From Neospora caninum Liverpool (lineage: Eukaryota > Apicomplexa > Conoidasida > Eucoccidiorida > Sarcocystidae), in the NCBI RefSeq assembly GCF_000208865.1, contig NC_018397.1, positions 5,857,748 through 5,921,747 on the forward strand: 64,000 nt of DNA, read 5' to 3'. Shown here piece by piece: positions 25,785 through 42,060 of the stretch. Both the position numbers and the translations under genes were made by a program. Under the pieces are notes generated by a model. The model did no database searches and was not told where the DNA came from. It saw only the letters and a program-made list of their open reading frames with translations. Every line of letters begins with the position of its first letter. The stretch's first letter is position 1.

Positions 25785-28700
25785 ATGAAGAACAACTTTG
25801 TACAGCTCGTGCCTTTGCTATATTGTGGAGTCCTTGTTGTTTCCGGGGCGGCTGACAAAGGTTTTCAGGTACGCTCTAAAAACCTTGGCAAAAGATGCCG
25901 TGGGCCCGTGACTTAGAATTCTGTGTCCGAAAAGAGACTGATGACACTGACACATCTGATGTCGGCTATGGTATTACTACAAAGAAGCCGAGACGTGTAT
26001 CTCTGGCTGATGTAAGCTGAAGATTGACGTGATATACAGGGCCTCCTGTCACACTTTTCTCTCAAGTGATCTTTCTAGTTGCTTACGGTTACTCTTCAGG
26101 CTGAAACAGAAATCTCGTCTTCTTCTCTTACCAGTAAGCAAGAAAAATGCATGCGGATTTTCTTGAAGCCTATACAAGAAAGCATATGCATTTCAGCTTT
26201 GACGATGAAACACCTTCTATGCAGGCGCCACCTGTTCCGGTAACGCACCACGATGGAATCTCGAGGAACACTTTCCTCTACTGCGACAAATCCCGACAAA
26301 TAACGTTGAGCAAGCAATTCTGGACAGACTTGAGGACAGAGCGGCAACATTCGCTCAAAAGCACCGGGGAACCTTGGATATATCCCTGGGAGAAGCACTG
26401 GAAGAATATGAAAAGATTGATGAAGACCTCGACGCGCTTGTCGTGTACTGGAGCTTGAAAACCAGCCAAAATTTGGGTGACGACACACTCAGACGAAAAA
26501 GAAGCAACGTGGATACCAGGGCGAGCAGGTGAATTACACCAGGAATAGTAGCATCCGTGTGTCATCCGTAGAGCCTGCATGGGCGTCCTGCTAGTGTCTG
26601 ACGCAGATCACGTATACATACATATAAATGCATATATGTTCTCGTAAACCTGGTCTGGCGACTCAGTGGATTCTATATCGCAATAGAATCGACCGCAAGA
26701 CGCATGCGCGTACACCGGTACGGTGTGTGGGTGTGTGCATCTTACTCCAATGTATGTGTTCACAGTTACGTGTAGCAGCTCATATGTATGAATGTATGTA
26801 TGTATGTATTTATTTGCAAGAGTACACAGGTACATACAGATATTTAGAAATATTTTGTGGAGAGGCGCGGCTATATTGCATATGCCCGTGTATTTGACTT
26901 AACACGGGTACGGTGCCAACTAGGGTCAAGGGCGCTCCCTAATCGCTGTTTTCGCTTGTTTACGGTGGCAGAATACGGGCAGATCACTTGGCATTTCTCG
27001 TGCATGAAATTGCGCATATGCGGCCGGAGACGTTGGAGCAACTTCTTTCAACCGATGAGCGCGTCCGGCAGTACTATTCCTTCGTCGATAGGATTCGAAC
27101 ACAGGGCCAGTTTCTACTGGACGAAACCATTGAAAAAGCATTGGACATCCGTGCACCGTGGACATCACCAGACATCGCGGTCAAAGCTTATCGGAAGCAG
27201 CTGAGTTCTTCGACCTTCCGACTAGCAGGACAGCCGGACGTTTTCTCCTACACACAAATACGAGAGCTCATGCGAAGTGAAAACCAAGAGATACGACACC
27301 ACGGGCAACAAGCAATCAAGGAGTGAGTTCACAATGAAAAAAATTCTGATGGCACAGACCAGTAGTGATAAGTTTGTTTTCACGCCACAATCTTTCCGAG
27401 TTATCATGCTGGATGCAGAATGAACTCGCTGAAATCGAGACGTTCTCTATCGTGCCCGACTTTTTTTCGATGCTACTATGCATGGGAATAAGCTTCGTCT
27501 AACCTGAAATGTACAGCCAATCAGGACTCATGCTTGTTCTTGACTATCATGTTCAGCCTATTTGCTCTCATACTGTATAAAGCTCGCTGAGATTTATGAT
27601 ATCCGTAATTAACATGCCACACCAAAACAGATTCTCCATTTTTGTGGGAGAGCCTGCTGCGGAGTCCGTCCGTCTCTGACAGATCAAGCGATAATTCATG
27701 GCCTAGCCTTCTTTAACGTGGTTCCAGTCACTGTTGGCGTCTTCTACCATGTGCCAAAAGACAGGTTTAGAGGGAAGAAGAAACGGTTGTTCCAATGCGA
27801 CGATAGTGATCCACAGACAAAGTACCTGCGAAAGTGAGCCGTAATCTGTAATCATCTCACTGGGACGCTTTTCGTTTGTCTTCGCATGAATGCAGTGGAA
27901 TCGTCGAGAATCGCATTGACAAATTCGCTTCTCTTGCTCTCAATATGGTCGTCGGCAGTTGGAGCATTGAAACTCGAGAGAGAGGCTATCCTGTAGGACG
28001 TGCCCCAAATGAATACAAAGAAATAAAAACGCAACGCGAGGAAATATGTATCTATCCATGCATGTGTATATGTATGTTCATACAACGGCTCACAAAGACA
28101 CACACATATATACATATACCCCTGTTCCCACGCCGCTGTATTTGTATTTTAGTATTGATTCCTATAGTGACGTATATTCCTACGTGCGCAAATTGCTTAT
28201 ATGCATGTGTATGCATATGCTTGCCCACAAGGTATACATATTTGTATACAACTTAATACAGGTTTGGCATCCAGGTGCGTTTGTTTGTTCCGTCCCGGGA
28301 GTCCACACTGCATTACTTTCTTTTTTCGTGGGCCTTCCTCGACCACAGCAAGTGTCATGCACCGGTGATGCGCTTGAAATGAATTTTTGAGCATGTGGAG
28401 CTCGGGTGTGTCCAACAGTCCCCCCGGTCCCGGCGAAACGTATTGAACAGAATATCCGATGAAATTGTCGACGCGCTGATAGCTGCAGTGAAGAAGGAAG
28501 GTGTCGAACTTACGAGGAGGGCCTTGCTCCTGAAGAAGCAGCTTCTCACCGCAACAGGCAAAATCAAGGTGAGCCATGCAGCACAGGACGCTTCTCGTTG
28601 TAGGAAGATTCATCCAGATTGTTCCGCCATGTACTGGATATTTGTACTTGTGGCAACTGAGAGTCAATGCCGGCATGATAATGCCGTCTTTCCTTTTCCT

Positions 28701-31585
28701 TTTCTAGATTTTCTAGAGATCTAGACTGTTAGTCGGAATGTGCCGCAGACCACCAGGTAGCAATCCGTACCGCTTACTACAGGAACGTTAGATTTCATCT
28801 TCATGAGTCATATGATGGTCAACTAGTTTTTTATATTAAAATGATTAAGATTACCTCAGTCAAATCTGCCGCTTCAAACCAGAGTAGCGACCTTCATGGA
28901 CTGGCAGCAGCTCTCTCCAGACTGTTCGCGGATGTTCTCTGTGCGCAGCCCGTTTGTGTACGTTGATATCCAGGCATTTTCCTTCGTGGACCGCCTGGCT
29001 CCCTTGACCTTAAGCAGGGATTCGTCGATGGATGCGAACGCGCGTATCCCTTGGTGCCAAGCAGTCGAGAAAGTCAAAAAAGGCTATGCGAGCTTCTCTC
29101 CGGTGTTCGTGCGGCTTTTCGAGAATTTGTTGAAGGAAGGGCGCATTGATGCTGCTCCGGCAGAAGGAAAGCAAACGGGTGCTTTCTGTAGCGGTGGCAC
29201 GCCGGCTACTGGTCCATTCATTCTTATGACACACACTGGAGTGAAGGCGAACGTCCAAACTTTGGCTCACGAGGCAGGTCAGGCAGCAGATTTGTTGGGT
29301 CCTACAAGTTCTTTCATCACATCTGCCTGGAGATCCACAGTGTGCTCCGGCGGCCGCCCTGCCAATAGCAGTCTGTATCGAGTAGAATCCAGGCAATAGC
29401 AAGTAGAAGAAAGCTGCCGAAGAGGTGCAGGGCATCGCCTACTCATCATGCAGCAGAATTTGTGAAAAGCTCCAGAAGGTGTGATTCCTTTTGTTTCATG
29501 TTTCTGGTCCCGTACTCCTATAGCCATTTCTGATCTGCAGCTGGTGAGGAGGTACTATATCCTCTCTTCAATTCCTTGAACTTTTTTTGTTGTCCCGTTC
29601 TCCTAAACGAGATCCCTCTCTCCTTCATATGTCTCCACCCCGCCCGGTTATCTGTGCCTTCTATGACGAAATTCATTACGAGCAGTTCGTTCCGAGCTTG
29701 GCTTTGTGCTCCGGTGATCCATCCTGGGCCGCTTGTTTTCCCAGCACCTCTCAGTCAGTTTGTAGCTTTCTGTTGCAACCGGCATTGTAGACATCTTGAC
29801 TTGTGTGTTCTTTGTCCAAGTACATTTGTGCTGGCCCTGACAGAGAAACCATATATACATTCTTAGCATGGCTACCATGAGGCTTGCCATGGAGCTCGCA
29901 TCTCACGAGCACACATACTGAACAGTGCCATCCGGTGTCAAATGCCCTCGTTTTTGCTGCGGCAGGACATGCAATTCACTTCCTGCTTGCGTACGAGCAG
30001 GGCAACCTACAATACCATCCTCCTCTTCCACTGGCAGAAACTGCAAGCTTGATGGGTGAAACAATCGTGTTTTACCATCTACTGGACCAAACGGACTCTC
30101 CTCAGAAAGTTCTAGAAATGCTCATTGAACACGTGGACAGCTTGGTTGGCACCATCACTCGTCAAGTCTCTTTCGATCGGTTCGAGGTCAGTAAGCTGAG
30201 TAGGGGTATATCGTGCATCTTTGTCCCATTACAAAACACCACGGGGTGGGCAAGCTTTCTAGTTGTGTCGAAGAACCGAATCAGCATGGGGAAGAGATAC
30301 CCTTCTGATCTAAAGAAAGCACCTGGCGTGCCGACGATCCGAGATCCGTAACGCGTGTAACGGCGTTAAGTCAGTCTCGATTCTCGCCCATCGGCTACAT
30401 TTAGGCGTTCGGCTGCACGCACGGTTGACTAAATCTATTCGAGAATGAGAAAGTACAGTTGAAAGGAGCTTGTCTTCTGGTCCACACCAACGACAGTAGG
30501 TAGCTCATGTGTATGGATGATATTGCTTTAGGGATGCGATGCTAGTCAGGACTGGGTCACGCTTTGCCTGACAACAACTACGGAACTCCTCCAAATGGCT
30601 TTATATTTACTATTTCCCAAAGCTGCTAGGAAGAACTAAGACGTAGAAATGATGTATGACCGTTACCTGTCAGTCAAAACGCTAGTTGTACTCCACGCCG
30701 TGCCGGGATAGATACGCTGTCATTTTGTTGTCCGTTGGCAGGAACTTGTGCACGAGGCGCGGCTCTCAGGGATCGTGGGGGACGAAGACTTCGACCAAAT
30801 GTGGCTTCAGAGCACCAGGTACGCCTGTTACTCGCAAATGCGCTGCGTTGGCCTCCTGAGGGATGGCGATAGTTTTTCGTCATTATCAGCCATTCACTTG
30901 CGACAGCTTGAGATCATCTGCCAACTGTTACCCGATAGGCTGGACAGAGTAAATGACAACTACGGTGTGTGTGCAGGGAATTTTTCGGCGACGAGGGGGA
31001 CGTGTTCGATGACTATGCAGGCATTGAAAAAGACTGGAGCACTGTTCACCACTTCACAAAGGCCCCTTTTTATGTCTACTCTTACGCTCTTGCGGACCTG
31101 CTGGTAGGTTCGCTTCTCGCAGCGAGGTCAAAGAATAATGGAAGTGATTTCGAGGAAAAGTTTATTAGCTTCCTCCAGGCGGGCGACACGGCCGACCTTG
31201 AGACAGCCCTCCGCCCTTTTGGACTCGACCCTAAAACACCGTCGTTCTGGAGAGAGGCTATCGGAATGAGACTAGGTGAGGATGCTTTCCAATGCAGGAA
31301 GTATTGTTGTGTTCAAGGTTTTATCGCAAGCCGATGAATGGAGCTTGTGCCTCATGCACTCATTTCAAGGTGACGCCGGTATGAAGGTCCATCTGTGTGT
31401 CTTCAAAAGCATCTTGACCACGGACAAGCAAGTAACAGTAACGAGCAGTTCGGGCTGTCGCAAGAACCGTTCGGGAGTGTTCGAGGCCGGCCTTCTCTTG
31501 CTTCTCGTTTTCTTCAGGCACTGCAGTCGAGCGCGCAGAACGAATAGCGGCTGAACTAGGCTACATAGAGGCTACTGGTTACTGA
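25785..31585 (+). CDS. Secreted zinc oligopeptidase, family M3B (oligoendopeptidase F type)
   Basis: Eleven exons join in phase: 25785-25868, 26100-26133, 26225-26528, 26972-27322, 27896-27992, 28419-28568, 28974-29277, 29966-30186, 30742-30818, 30977-31275 and 31518-31585 (662 residues, the usual size for the family). The start has a GCCACCATG context and encodes a signal peptide (MKNNFVQLVPLLYCGVLVVS). The mature part follows the PepF plan: WNLEEHFP near residue 48, the helical N-lobe, RGYPSPRSRRNVLNRISDE across exons 5-6, DRLAPL, the zinc site HEAGH (H439, E440, H443; split by intron 7) and third ligand E466 in AETASLMGE. The C-terminal helices end AERIAAELGYIEATGY. Family role: cleavage of short peptides. 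The signal peptide implies a secretory, apicoplast or vacuolar location. Introns 3 and 5 carry TG/TA-rich microsatellite-like tracts. Confidence 0.95.
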
Positions 31586-32858
31586 ATTCCTTCCGGAATG
31601 CTACCTCTTGAAGCCAACACAAACGCAGGTCGCACGCGTCTATAGGCAAGAGTCGTTACTACTTAAGATGTGATTAGCTAAGGGCTTCGTGTAAATCACT
31701 AGCTTGCCCCCATGCTGGCTGTAATTTGGATGGAGAGCCTCTGTAGCGCCGTGTGTGGTATTGCTCGCTGTGCAGCTGGCACAGATTCACGATCTTGACG
31801 TCTTCTGAGTCTCATAGCGTGTACTGTTATGGTTGTCACTAACCAAACCTTCCGCCTCCTGAGGCACTCAGAACCCTCACTGAAAACAAATATGAAAGCT
31901 GGGAACGTGTGGAGGAAGTCCCTCTCGGCTGAGGCCGGTAGTCTCCACCTCGTTTCCGGCGGCTGACTGGCAATGATGCTGGCCAACAGGGGAACCGCCT
32001 GGTCCTTCACTACCAACATAGCCTCCCTGATAACATGTTTGCCATTCATTGGCAACGATAGAAAATTCTTGCAAGGTCGTGTTGAAGGGTGCACGAACAG
32101 GGACACGAAGGCTGACACTGTACTTCAGCACCTGTCGTCGTGTTTGTAACGCAGCAAAACGGAAGCTGAGTTTTTTTTTGGCTGAAGCACGGCTCTCAAT
32201 GCATGAACGAATCCGCCGGTGTTAGTCCTGTTCTGTGTCACAGTCTCGAACCGGGTCCGCTTGCGCTCTGCCATATTGGGAGGTGGCTCGAAAGCAGCCG
32301 TTGCGTCTGGCCCGCCGTCGCAATCGTCTGCGGCCCTTCGATATAAAGCTGCAACCAGCTCTATGAGCGAAGGCAGGCAAGGTGGAGGTTTAACATAGAG
32401 ACCAGTGTGGATAGTTGTGGTTTTCTCTAAGACTCAGAGAGTTCGATGGGTGAGGCATTATATCGGAAATGGTATACTTTTCGCCTACTTTATATTTGCC
32501 CCGTTAGAGATGCCTACCATTTTTCAGTCGACCTGGAAGTAAAGTGTGAGCAGCAGGCTGTGTAGCATGAAAGATTCCGTCACTGGACGGACCAAACGTG
32601 TGCACACAGGGGGATCCCTAGCAACACTGGTTGAAACGAAAGTGTTCAGGCTGTGTGTAGGGGTGCCCCTTATATTGGCTGGTTATGGTGTGGGAGAGAG
32701 ATTACGTGGTGGCAGTCACAACAAAAGGTGAAAATTGGTACCTTGTGCAAGAGGTTACCATTGGCCCACTGCGAGTGAGTGAAGCACGCAGCTATCGTTG
32801 ACAGAACGGTGGCACGCTTGCCATACTTCGTGAAAGTGGCGATACGGCGACACCCACC
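31586..32858. other. Spacer between M3B peptidase and ankyrin-TPR genes
   Basis: Both flanking genes read plus, so this should contain a 3' UTR then a promoter/5' UTR. Nothing else was recognised; the minus-strand frame at 31699-32118 has no domain content. Confidence 0.6.
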
Positions 32859-37222
<4,364 letters not shown>

Positions 37223-39329
37223 TTACGACCGTACGCGCACTACTTAACCGCGCCGGTATACACTTCCTTCCACCTCTAGAGCCGAGGTGGGAAAGTGTAG
37301 CAGCCGGGTACGGTCACTCGGTAAAGATACGTGGCCTTGCGGACCGACCTACGGGCGCCATCGTCGCCGGGGAACGCCACTGAGCCAGCTTTGAAGAGTG
37401 TGAACCGGCAAACGTCCACTTCGGCAACGGGTGCCGTTGTCTTAGTGCCGTAAGCGGTGCGCTTGTTGAGATCGCGTTGCTGAGAACTGGGAGTCCCCAG
37501 TGTGTCCAAAACTGGACTCTAGGTCAGAAAGTTTTTGAAAAGGCAGTGGAGCGACTCAGGATGAGCTCCTTGCCCAACGCGATAACTGACCGAGCGACAG
37601 GCTCCACAACAACACCGGGGTCCGAGGTACGTGACCTGAATCCGGGAAGGGCACTGCAGCAGTGGGCGAGGTTTAAAATGTGTCGGCTTAAAACCCAACA
37701 CCTCATAGGTAGGTCGCGTGCACGCGCGAACGAAATTCTGATGTAGGATCATTGAATCCAGAAACTGGGTTGTGACTGAACGTGCCAAAGCTCTGTCGTC
37801 TTTGAAAAAGCGAAACAAAGGCGACTGACTGCCGATGCCTGGGCGTAGTGGCTAGGGAATTGCAGAGAGCACCGTCGCCCGTCAAAGAAGGACGTTGGGA
37901 TAAAACGTTGAAAATCCAATCGATCCTTCCTAGCGTGGTCACGCGTGACAGCGATGCTTTTTTGCGTGTGTAATCCGAGGCACACCGAGCCACACTTGCC
38001 ATGAGGCGCTTGGTTGCCGTGCCTGTCGACACCACCATTTACGGAGATTAGGTGACTCCTGATGGATGAACTACCTCGGGCCGTATTCGGAAGTCTGGAT
38101 AGTCGCGCATACGAACACAACACTGTGGTGACCATCAACGCTGTGTGCTTGTTAGTCGCATCTTGGCATTTGAGCAGTTTGCCTTTTGGATGCCACGGCA
38201 GATACCGTAGTTCCGCGCATAAAACGTTGTTACCGTTGCGGTGGGCTGTAGGCATGTTATGGGATTGGGTGAGCGCCACCGGCGGTGGCTCTGCCACCGT
38301 CGGGTGGACGTATTTTCTCTAGGCTATACCTTGACCGAACACACATGCAACCTGTCGCCCCTGTGCGGTCGAAGGGAGATCGGTGTTATGGGGAAGTTCG
38401 CTGGGAGTGCTGAAATGTAAATCCACAGCAAAGCGGGAAGTCTAGAGCGTGACGCAAATCCAGTCCTTCAGTTGGCAACTACCTGTGCATCATTTTGATG
38501 CTCACCGGGGTCGGCATTCAGCTTACCAGTCACGTGGTGCTTTGAACAGACACCAGGCATTTCGCGACGCAGCTGTGTCCCATTCACTACCCGATGCCAT
38601 CGTGGGGCTACACAGTATGCAGCCCCTCGACAGAAAATCGTCATATCTGCAGACTCCTTTTACTTTCCCTGGCGTCCGTCAGGAATGCAGGGGAAACTGG
38701 CGTCCAAATCGACGAAACAGGCCACATAGTTGAGAAAATAATTCTCCATCGCTTGTACTCGTGTGGAAAAGTCAGAACCAGAGGCGCTTGAAGTGGCGCG
38801 GACGCCTAAGCAACATTCCATTGTATCCAACGGTATTCAGCTTTGCTCTGGCACCACATCCTTGATCTGGTCTCCACTGTTCGAGTTTGCCTAAACAGTT
38901 TCAGTCTCCCGAATCACGAAAATATGAGTCGCACAAACTTGTGAGGCCGCCAGTTGAATTGAGAGAGATTACCAAAATTTCTCACATGTGGAGCAGACGC
39001 GACTCTTGTTTGGCCGTGTGCACATGAAACAACCGGTCAACAGAAGGAAGAAGTAAGACAGACACTTGGGTGCCAGTAAGACAGACACTTAGATGCCACT
39101 TTCTCATAGTGGCTAAAGAACTGTGATTAGTTCCGGCCACTAAGAAACTTTGATAAGTCATCAAGCCGAACTCTGCGAACAACCACACCATCGAAGCCTC
39201 ACGTAGCCACACCGACGCTGGAATGGAAAACAACCTTCTGTTTGCACAATGCGCCTTCACCTTATCTGGTCCTCAGCTACCGATCTACCCTATGTTGTAT
39301 ACGACATTACTACTTAAGGCACGGAACTG
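37223..39329. other. Convergent spacer between the ankyrin-TPR gene and the E2 gene
   Basis: The flanking genes converge here, so two 3' UTRs are expected. A plus frame at 37477-37746 (89 residues) and a minus frame at 37749-38297 (182 residues) lack domain content and splice support. An imperfect 23-bp tandem repeat lies at 39052-39097. Confidence 0.5.
39052..39097. repeat. Imperfect 23-bp tandem repeat
   Basis: Two copies, 39052-39074 and 39075-39097, share AGTAAGACAGACACTT and differ at two positions further on. They lie in the presumed 3' flank of the E2 gene. Confidence 0.85.
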
Positions 39330-41172
39330 TCATGCAGTCGAATCGGCAGGAGGCGGCGGAGCCGACGGTGCTTCCACGCCGGAGTCTCCTATTGTTGGAG
39401 TAGGTTCAGCATGCCGCTGATCCGACGCGCCATTTACAGACCCAGAGCGCCCCTCTGTGGCCCCACTCTGTGCAGGCGCAGGACCATCAGGTGGCGGAGG
39501 AGCGTGACTTGTGGTGACAGCGGGGGACTGTTGCGCCGTCTCGCTGGACGGCTCACTGGGGACCGCCGCCCACGACTCGTTTACACACTGTTGAACACGA
39601 CGATTGTATTCGCGACGGTTCTCCGCATACAGACGAGCTGCCTCTTGGTTAGCAGGGCTGCTCGGATTTGGATCACTCAACAACGACTGAAGGACATCGC
39701 CAGAAACAAAAAGCCACAGCCGTACGATACGAGGAGCCACCCGGTGTAAATGTGAGGGCTGCTGTAGAAGGAACTTCCTAACCGAAACACGCTGCCAAAA
39801 ATACCAAGAAATGTCAACCCACTGGCTACACAGGGTTATGTCGATAAAAAGAGCACACAGAGGTAAGGGGTCTCTCTGGTTCGCCAGAAGTATGTAAACG
39901 AAACAACACCATTACACGCCCTAACGAAATGCAACGGTGTTAGCTGCAGGAATGCTGTGCTGCCACATATAAATGCGTCGCCTTGCGCTGCCTATACTGT
40001 TCAGGGTGTTGGGCCGGAGCATGTGGTTACCTGAATTGACGTCAGAATAGCGGAAATGTCGTATATCGGACTCCATTGAGTTTGAAGAATATCAAGGCAG
40101 ATGTTGCCATCATTATATACTACATACACACACAGCAATTCGTGCGGAACAGTACAGCGCGTGAAGACAGTAAGTTGACCGAATAGAAAGACCGCACGCC
40201 CCTGCCTGCTCACTCAATCAGTATCCACAACTGCATGTAAACCTCAGCCTCCTGCCGTCTCTTTTTCATCACGACGCTCTCCGCAAGGCAGAAGATACGT
40301 GCATCAAACATGCTTCAGCCAGTGGGAGCACCACTGGAAAGTCGCTGTCACCGTGGCGCTGAACACTTTCGCCCGGTACACGTTGTTTCCTGCAAATTGC
40401 AGAGCCTTCGCAGATTCGCTCGCTTCGGGCCAGCGATCCCTCCACCATCCGCCTCTTCGGTCTGCGATACAGAGACACTCAGCAAAGGGTCAGGTACACA
40501 CTGCATCTGGCTTACCGTTAGGATGGAAGAGTTTCGACAAAAACCTCACTAGTGGAGGCCGATTCGGATACTCGTTACTGAAAATCATTTCCAGTTGAAA
40601 GGTGCCTGCATCAGAAACCGAGCAGCGACCTCAGAGACAATTGAAAAGACAGGAAACAGTAACGGGGAGGCAATGGCGAATCTGTGCGGAGCATCTCAAA
40701 CGCCCAAGAAAACATCAGCCTCTGACGGGTGTTACCACGACGCGCTCCTAGTGCAACTCGCTGGGAAAGGCTTCCTATTGCCGGTGATGAATGTCTTCTG
40801 AGGCGCTTTGCTGCCTTCCTAACTGTCAGAATCCCCTTCATACGGATTGACTGTTCTTGATATGTATAGCGAATATTCCCGTCCCCAGCATCCGTTTACT
40901 GGTACCCAAACGAATAGGGAGAGAGCAAAAGAAGTGTTTACCTCCTTCCCAGGGCGTGTCCTCCGGACCGAAAATCACGGCGTTCCACTTCATGATATCG
41001 TTGCCGACTGGCGCGCCGTTGACGCCATGAGGAGGATCAGTCTGCAGTTTGCGGAAATCACGAATCAAGCGTTTCCTCTGCGAAAAAAGTTTACATGGCA
41101 CACACATCGATCAGAGTTTATATAACGCACACACCGTGGCCTTGCGTGCCGAAGCAGCGGTCGACGAGACAT
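39330..41172 (-). CDS. RAD6/UBE2A-type ubiquitin-conjugating enzyme with a long C-terminal tail
   Basis: Minus-strand exons: 41172-41135 (tentative first exon), 41075-40942, 40605-40516, 40119-40031 and 39686-39330; phases match and give 235 residues. The UBC fold is complete: [65 protein letters not shown], then [20 protein letters not shown] with the catalytic Cys (C95 here, equal to Rad6 C88), [20 protein letters not shown] and [15 protein letters not shown]. This pattern is that of RAD6 E2s, which act in DNA-damage tolerance and histone H2B ubiquitination. After the UBC domain comes a ~80-residue Pro/Ala/Ser/Thr tail, unlike the short or acidic tails of animal and yeast homologues. The first exon is the weak point: it makes the N-terminus seven residues longer than usual, and an alternative acceptor two bases upstream exists. 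Confidence 0.93.
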
Positions 41173-41307
41173 CTCGTGAGAGATGCTCAGTATAGTACAA
41201 ACAAAAGGACCCTAGAAAAATAAAATGAATGAGAAAGGAAAGCTTGGAAATTAGTAGGACGAAAGAACGACGTACCACTGGAACAAACGTACAATGGTTT
41301 GATGGAT

Positions 41308-42060
41308 TCACTTGTATAAGCCTGCTGTCGTCAACAAAGCAGGTCCATCAACGGCGAACACATGCTCGACTTTCCTGTCTTTCGATTCTCCTTCGACAAG
41401 GTGTGGCCTATGAAATACTTGAAGCTTCCCTCTCCAAATATCCACAATGAATTTGGTGGTGCGGGTTTGGTGGTGCGATGTTCTACGGTCACTGTGGCGA
41501 GTCAGGCGTGGCCCCTTGGACACCGGCATTCACGGTCCTTGCCCACCCTGTTTACAACCCGTCAATTCTGACTGATGGCTACCCTGTGGAGAACACAAGC
41601 CGTGTGTGTATATACAGACAGCAAACTGGTGGCGTTGTGGCACTCGAGAAGAAAGCGTGTGCGTCAGGCGGCAATATCTTCCCCCCTCCTGCCTTTCATT
41701 TGAAGACAGGGCATTCCTCTTGACGTGGTCGTTCGTTGTCTACCACAAATATGCTTACGAGGACTGTGTAGGCGTAAACAAAGAAGTTGCCAAGACATGA
41801 AACATATCTGATACCTCGGTTAGTCAACGCATTGTACAGCCGCTTGCGCGCAATGGCCTCTCGGCCGGCAGCCAGCACAGGCACAACAGGGTGGGGCAGT
41901 GATGTCCAGAGAGGCGCTTCACCAGACTGTACAGAATGAAACTGAGAGAACCGGCACTCAGCAAAATAATGGCAATCCCTGAGAAGCTGGTGTAGACGGG
42001 AGTTGACGAAACGACATTTTTCCTGAGTTCTCCCAACTGGCTTACCGCGTGGCTCGACAT
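41308..42060 (-). CDS. Very small minus-strand gene, two competing readings
   Basis: The ATG at 42060 starts MSSHA. Reading A stays in frame and gives a 78-residue protein with one clear membrane helix (SGIAIILLSAGSLSFILYSL) and a stop near 41826. Reading B uses a perfect GTAAGCC donor right after MSSHA, a CTGTACAG acceptor ~120 bases on, then SGEAPLWTSLPHPVVPVLAA and REAIARKRLYNALTNR to a GTATCAG donor, and a last exon near 41476 (VEHRTTKPAPPNSLWIFGEG onward) with a stop at 41331. An alternative frame of that last exon ends at 41308. Both readings look protein-like, so either the single-helix form is an unspliced variant or the gene model is incomplete. I do not recognise a family. Small one-helix proteins of this sort are often organelle complex subunits, but that is only a possibility. 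Confidence 0.42.

Noticed and set aside
26600..26850. TA/TG-rich tracts as possible repeats or origin
   Set aside because: They sit in intron 3 (and similarly intron 5) of the M3B gene and look like ordinary intronic microsatellites.
37749..38297. 182-codon minus frame
   Set aside because: No domain, no hydrophobic pattern, no splice support; lies in a convergent 3' region.
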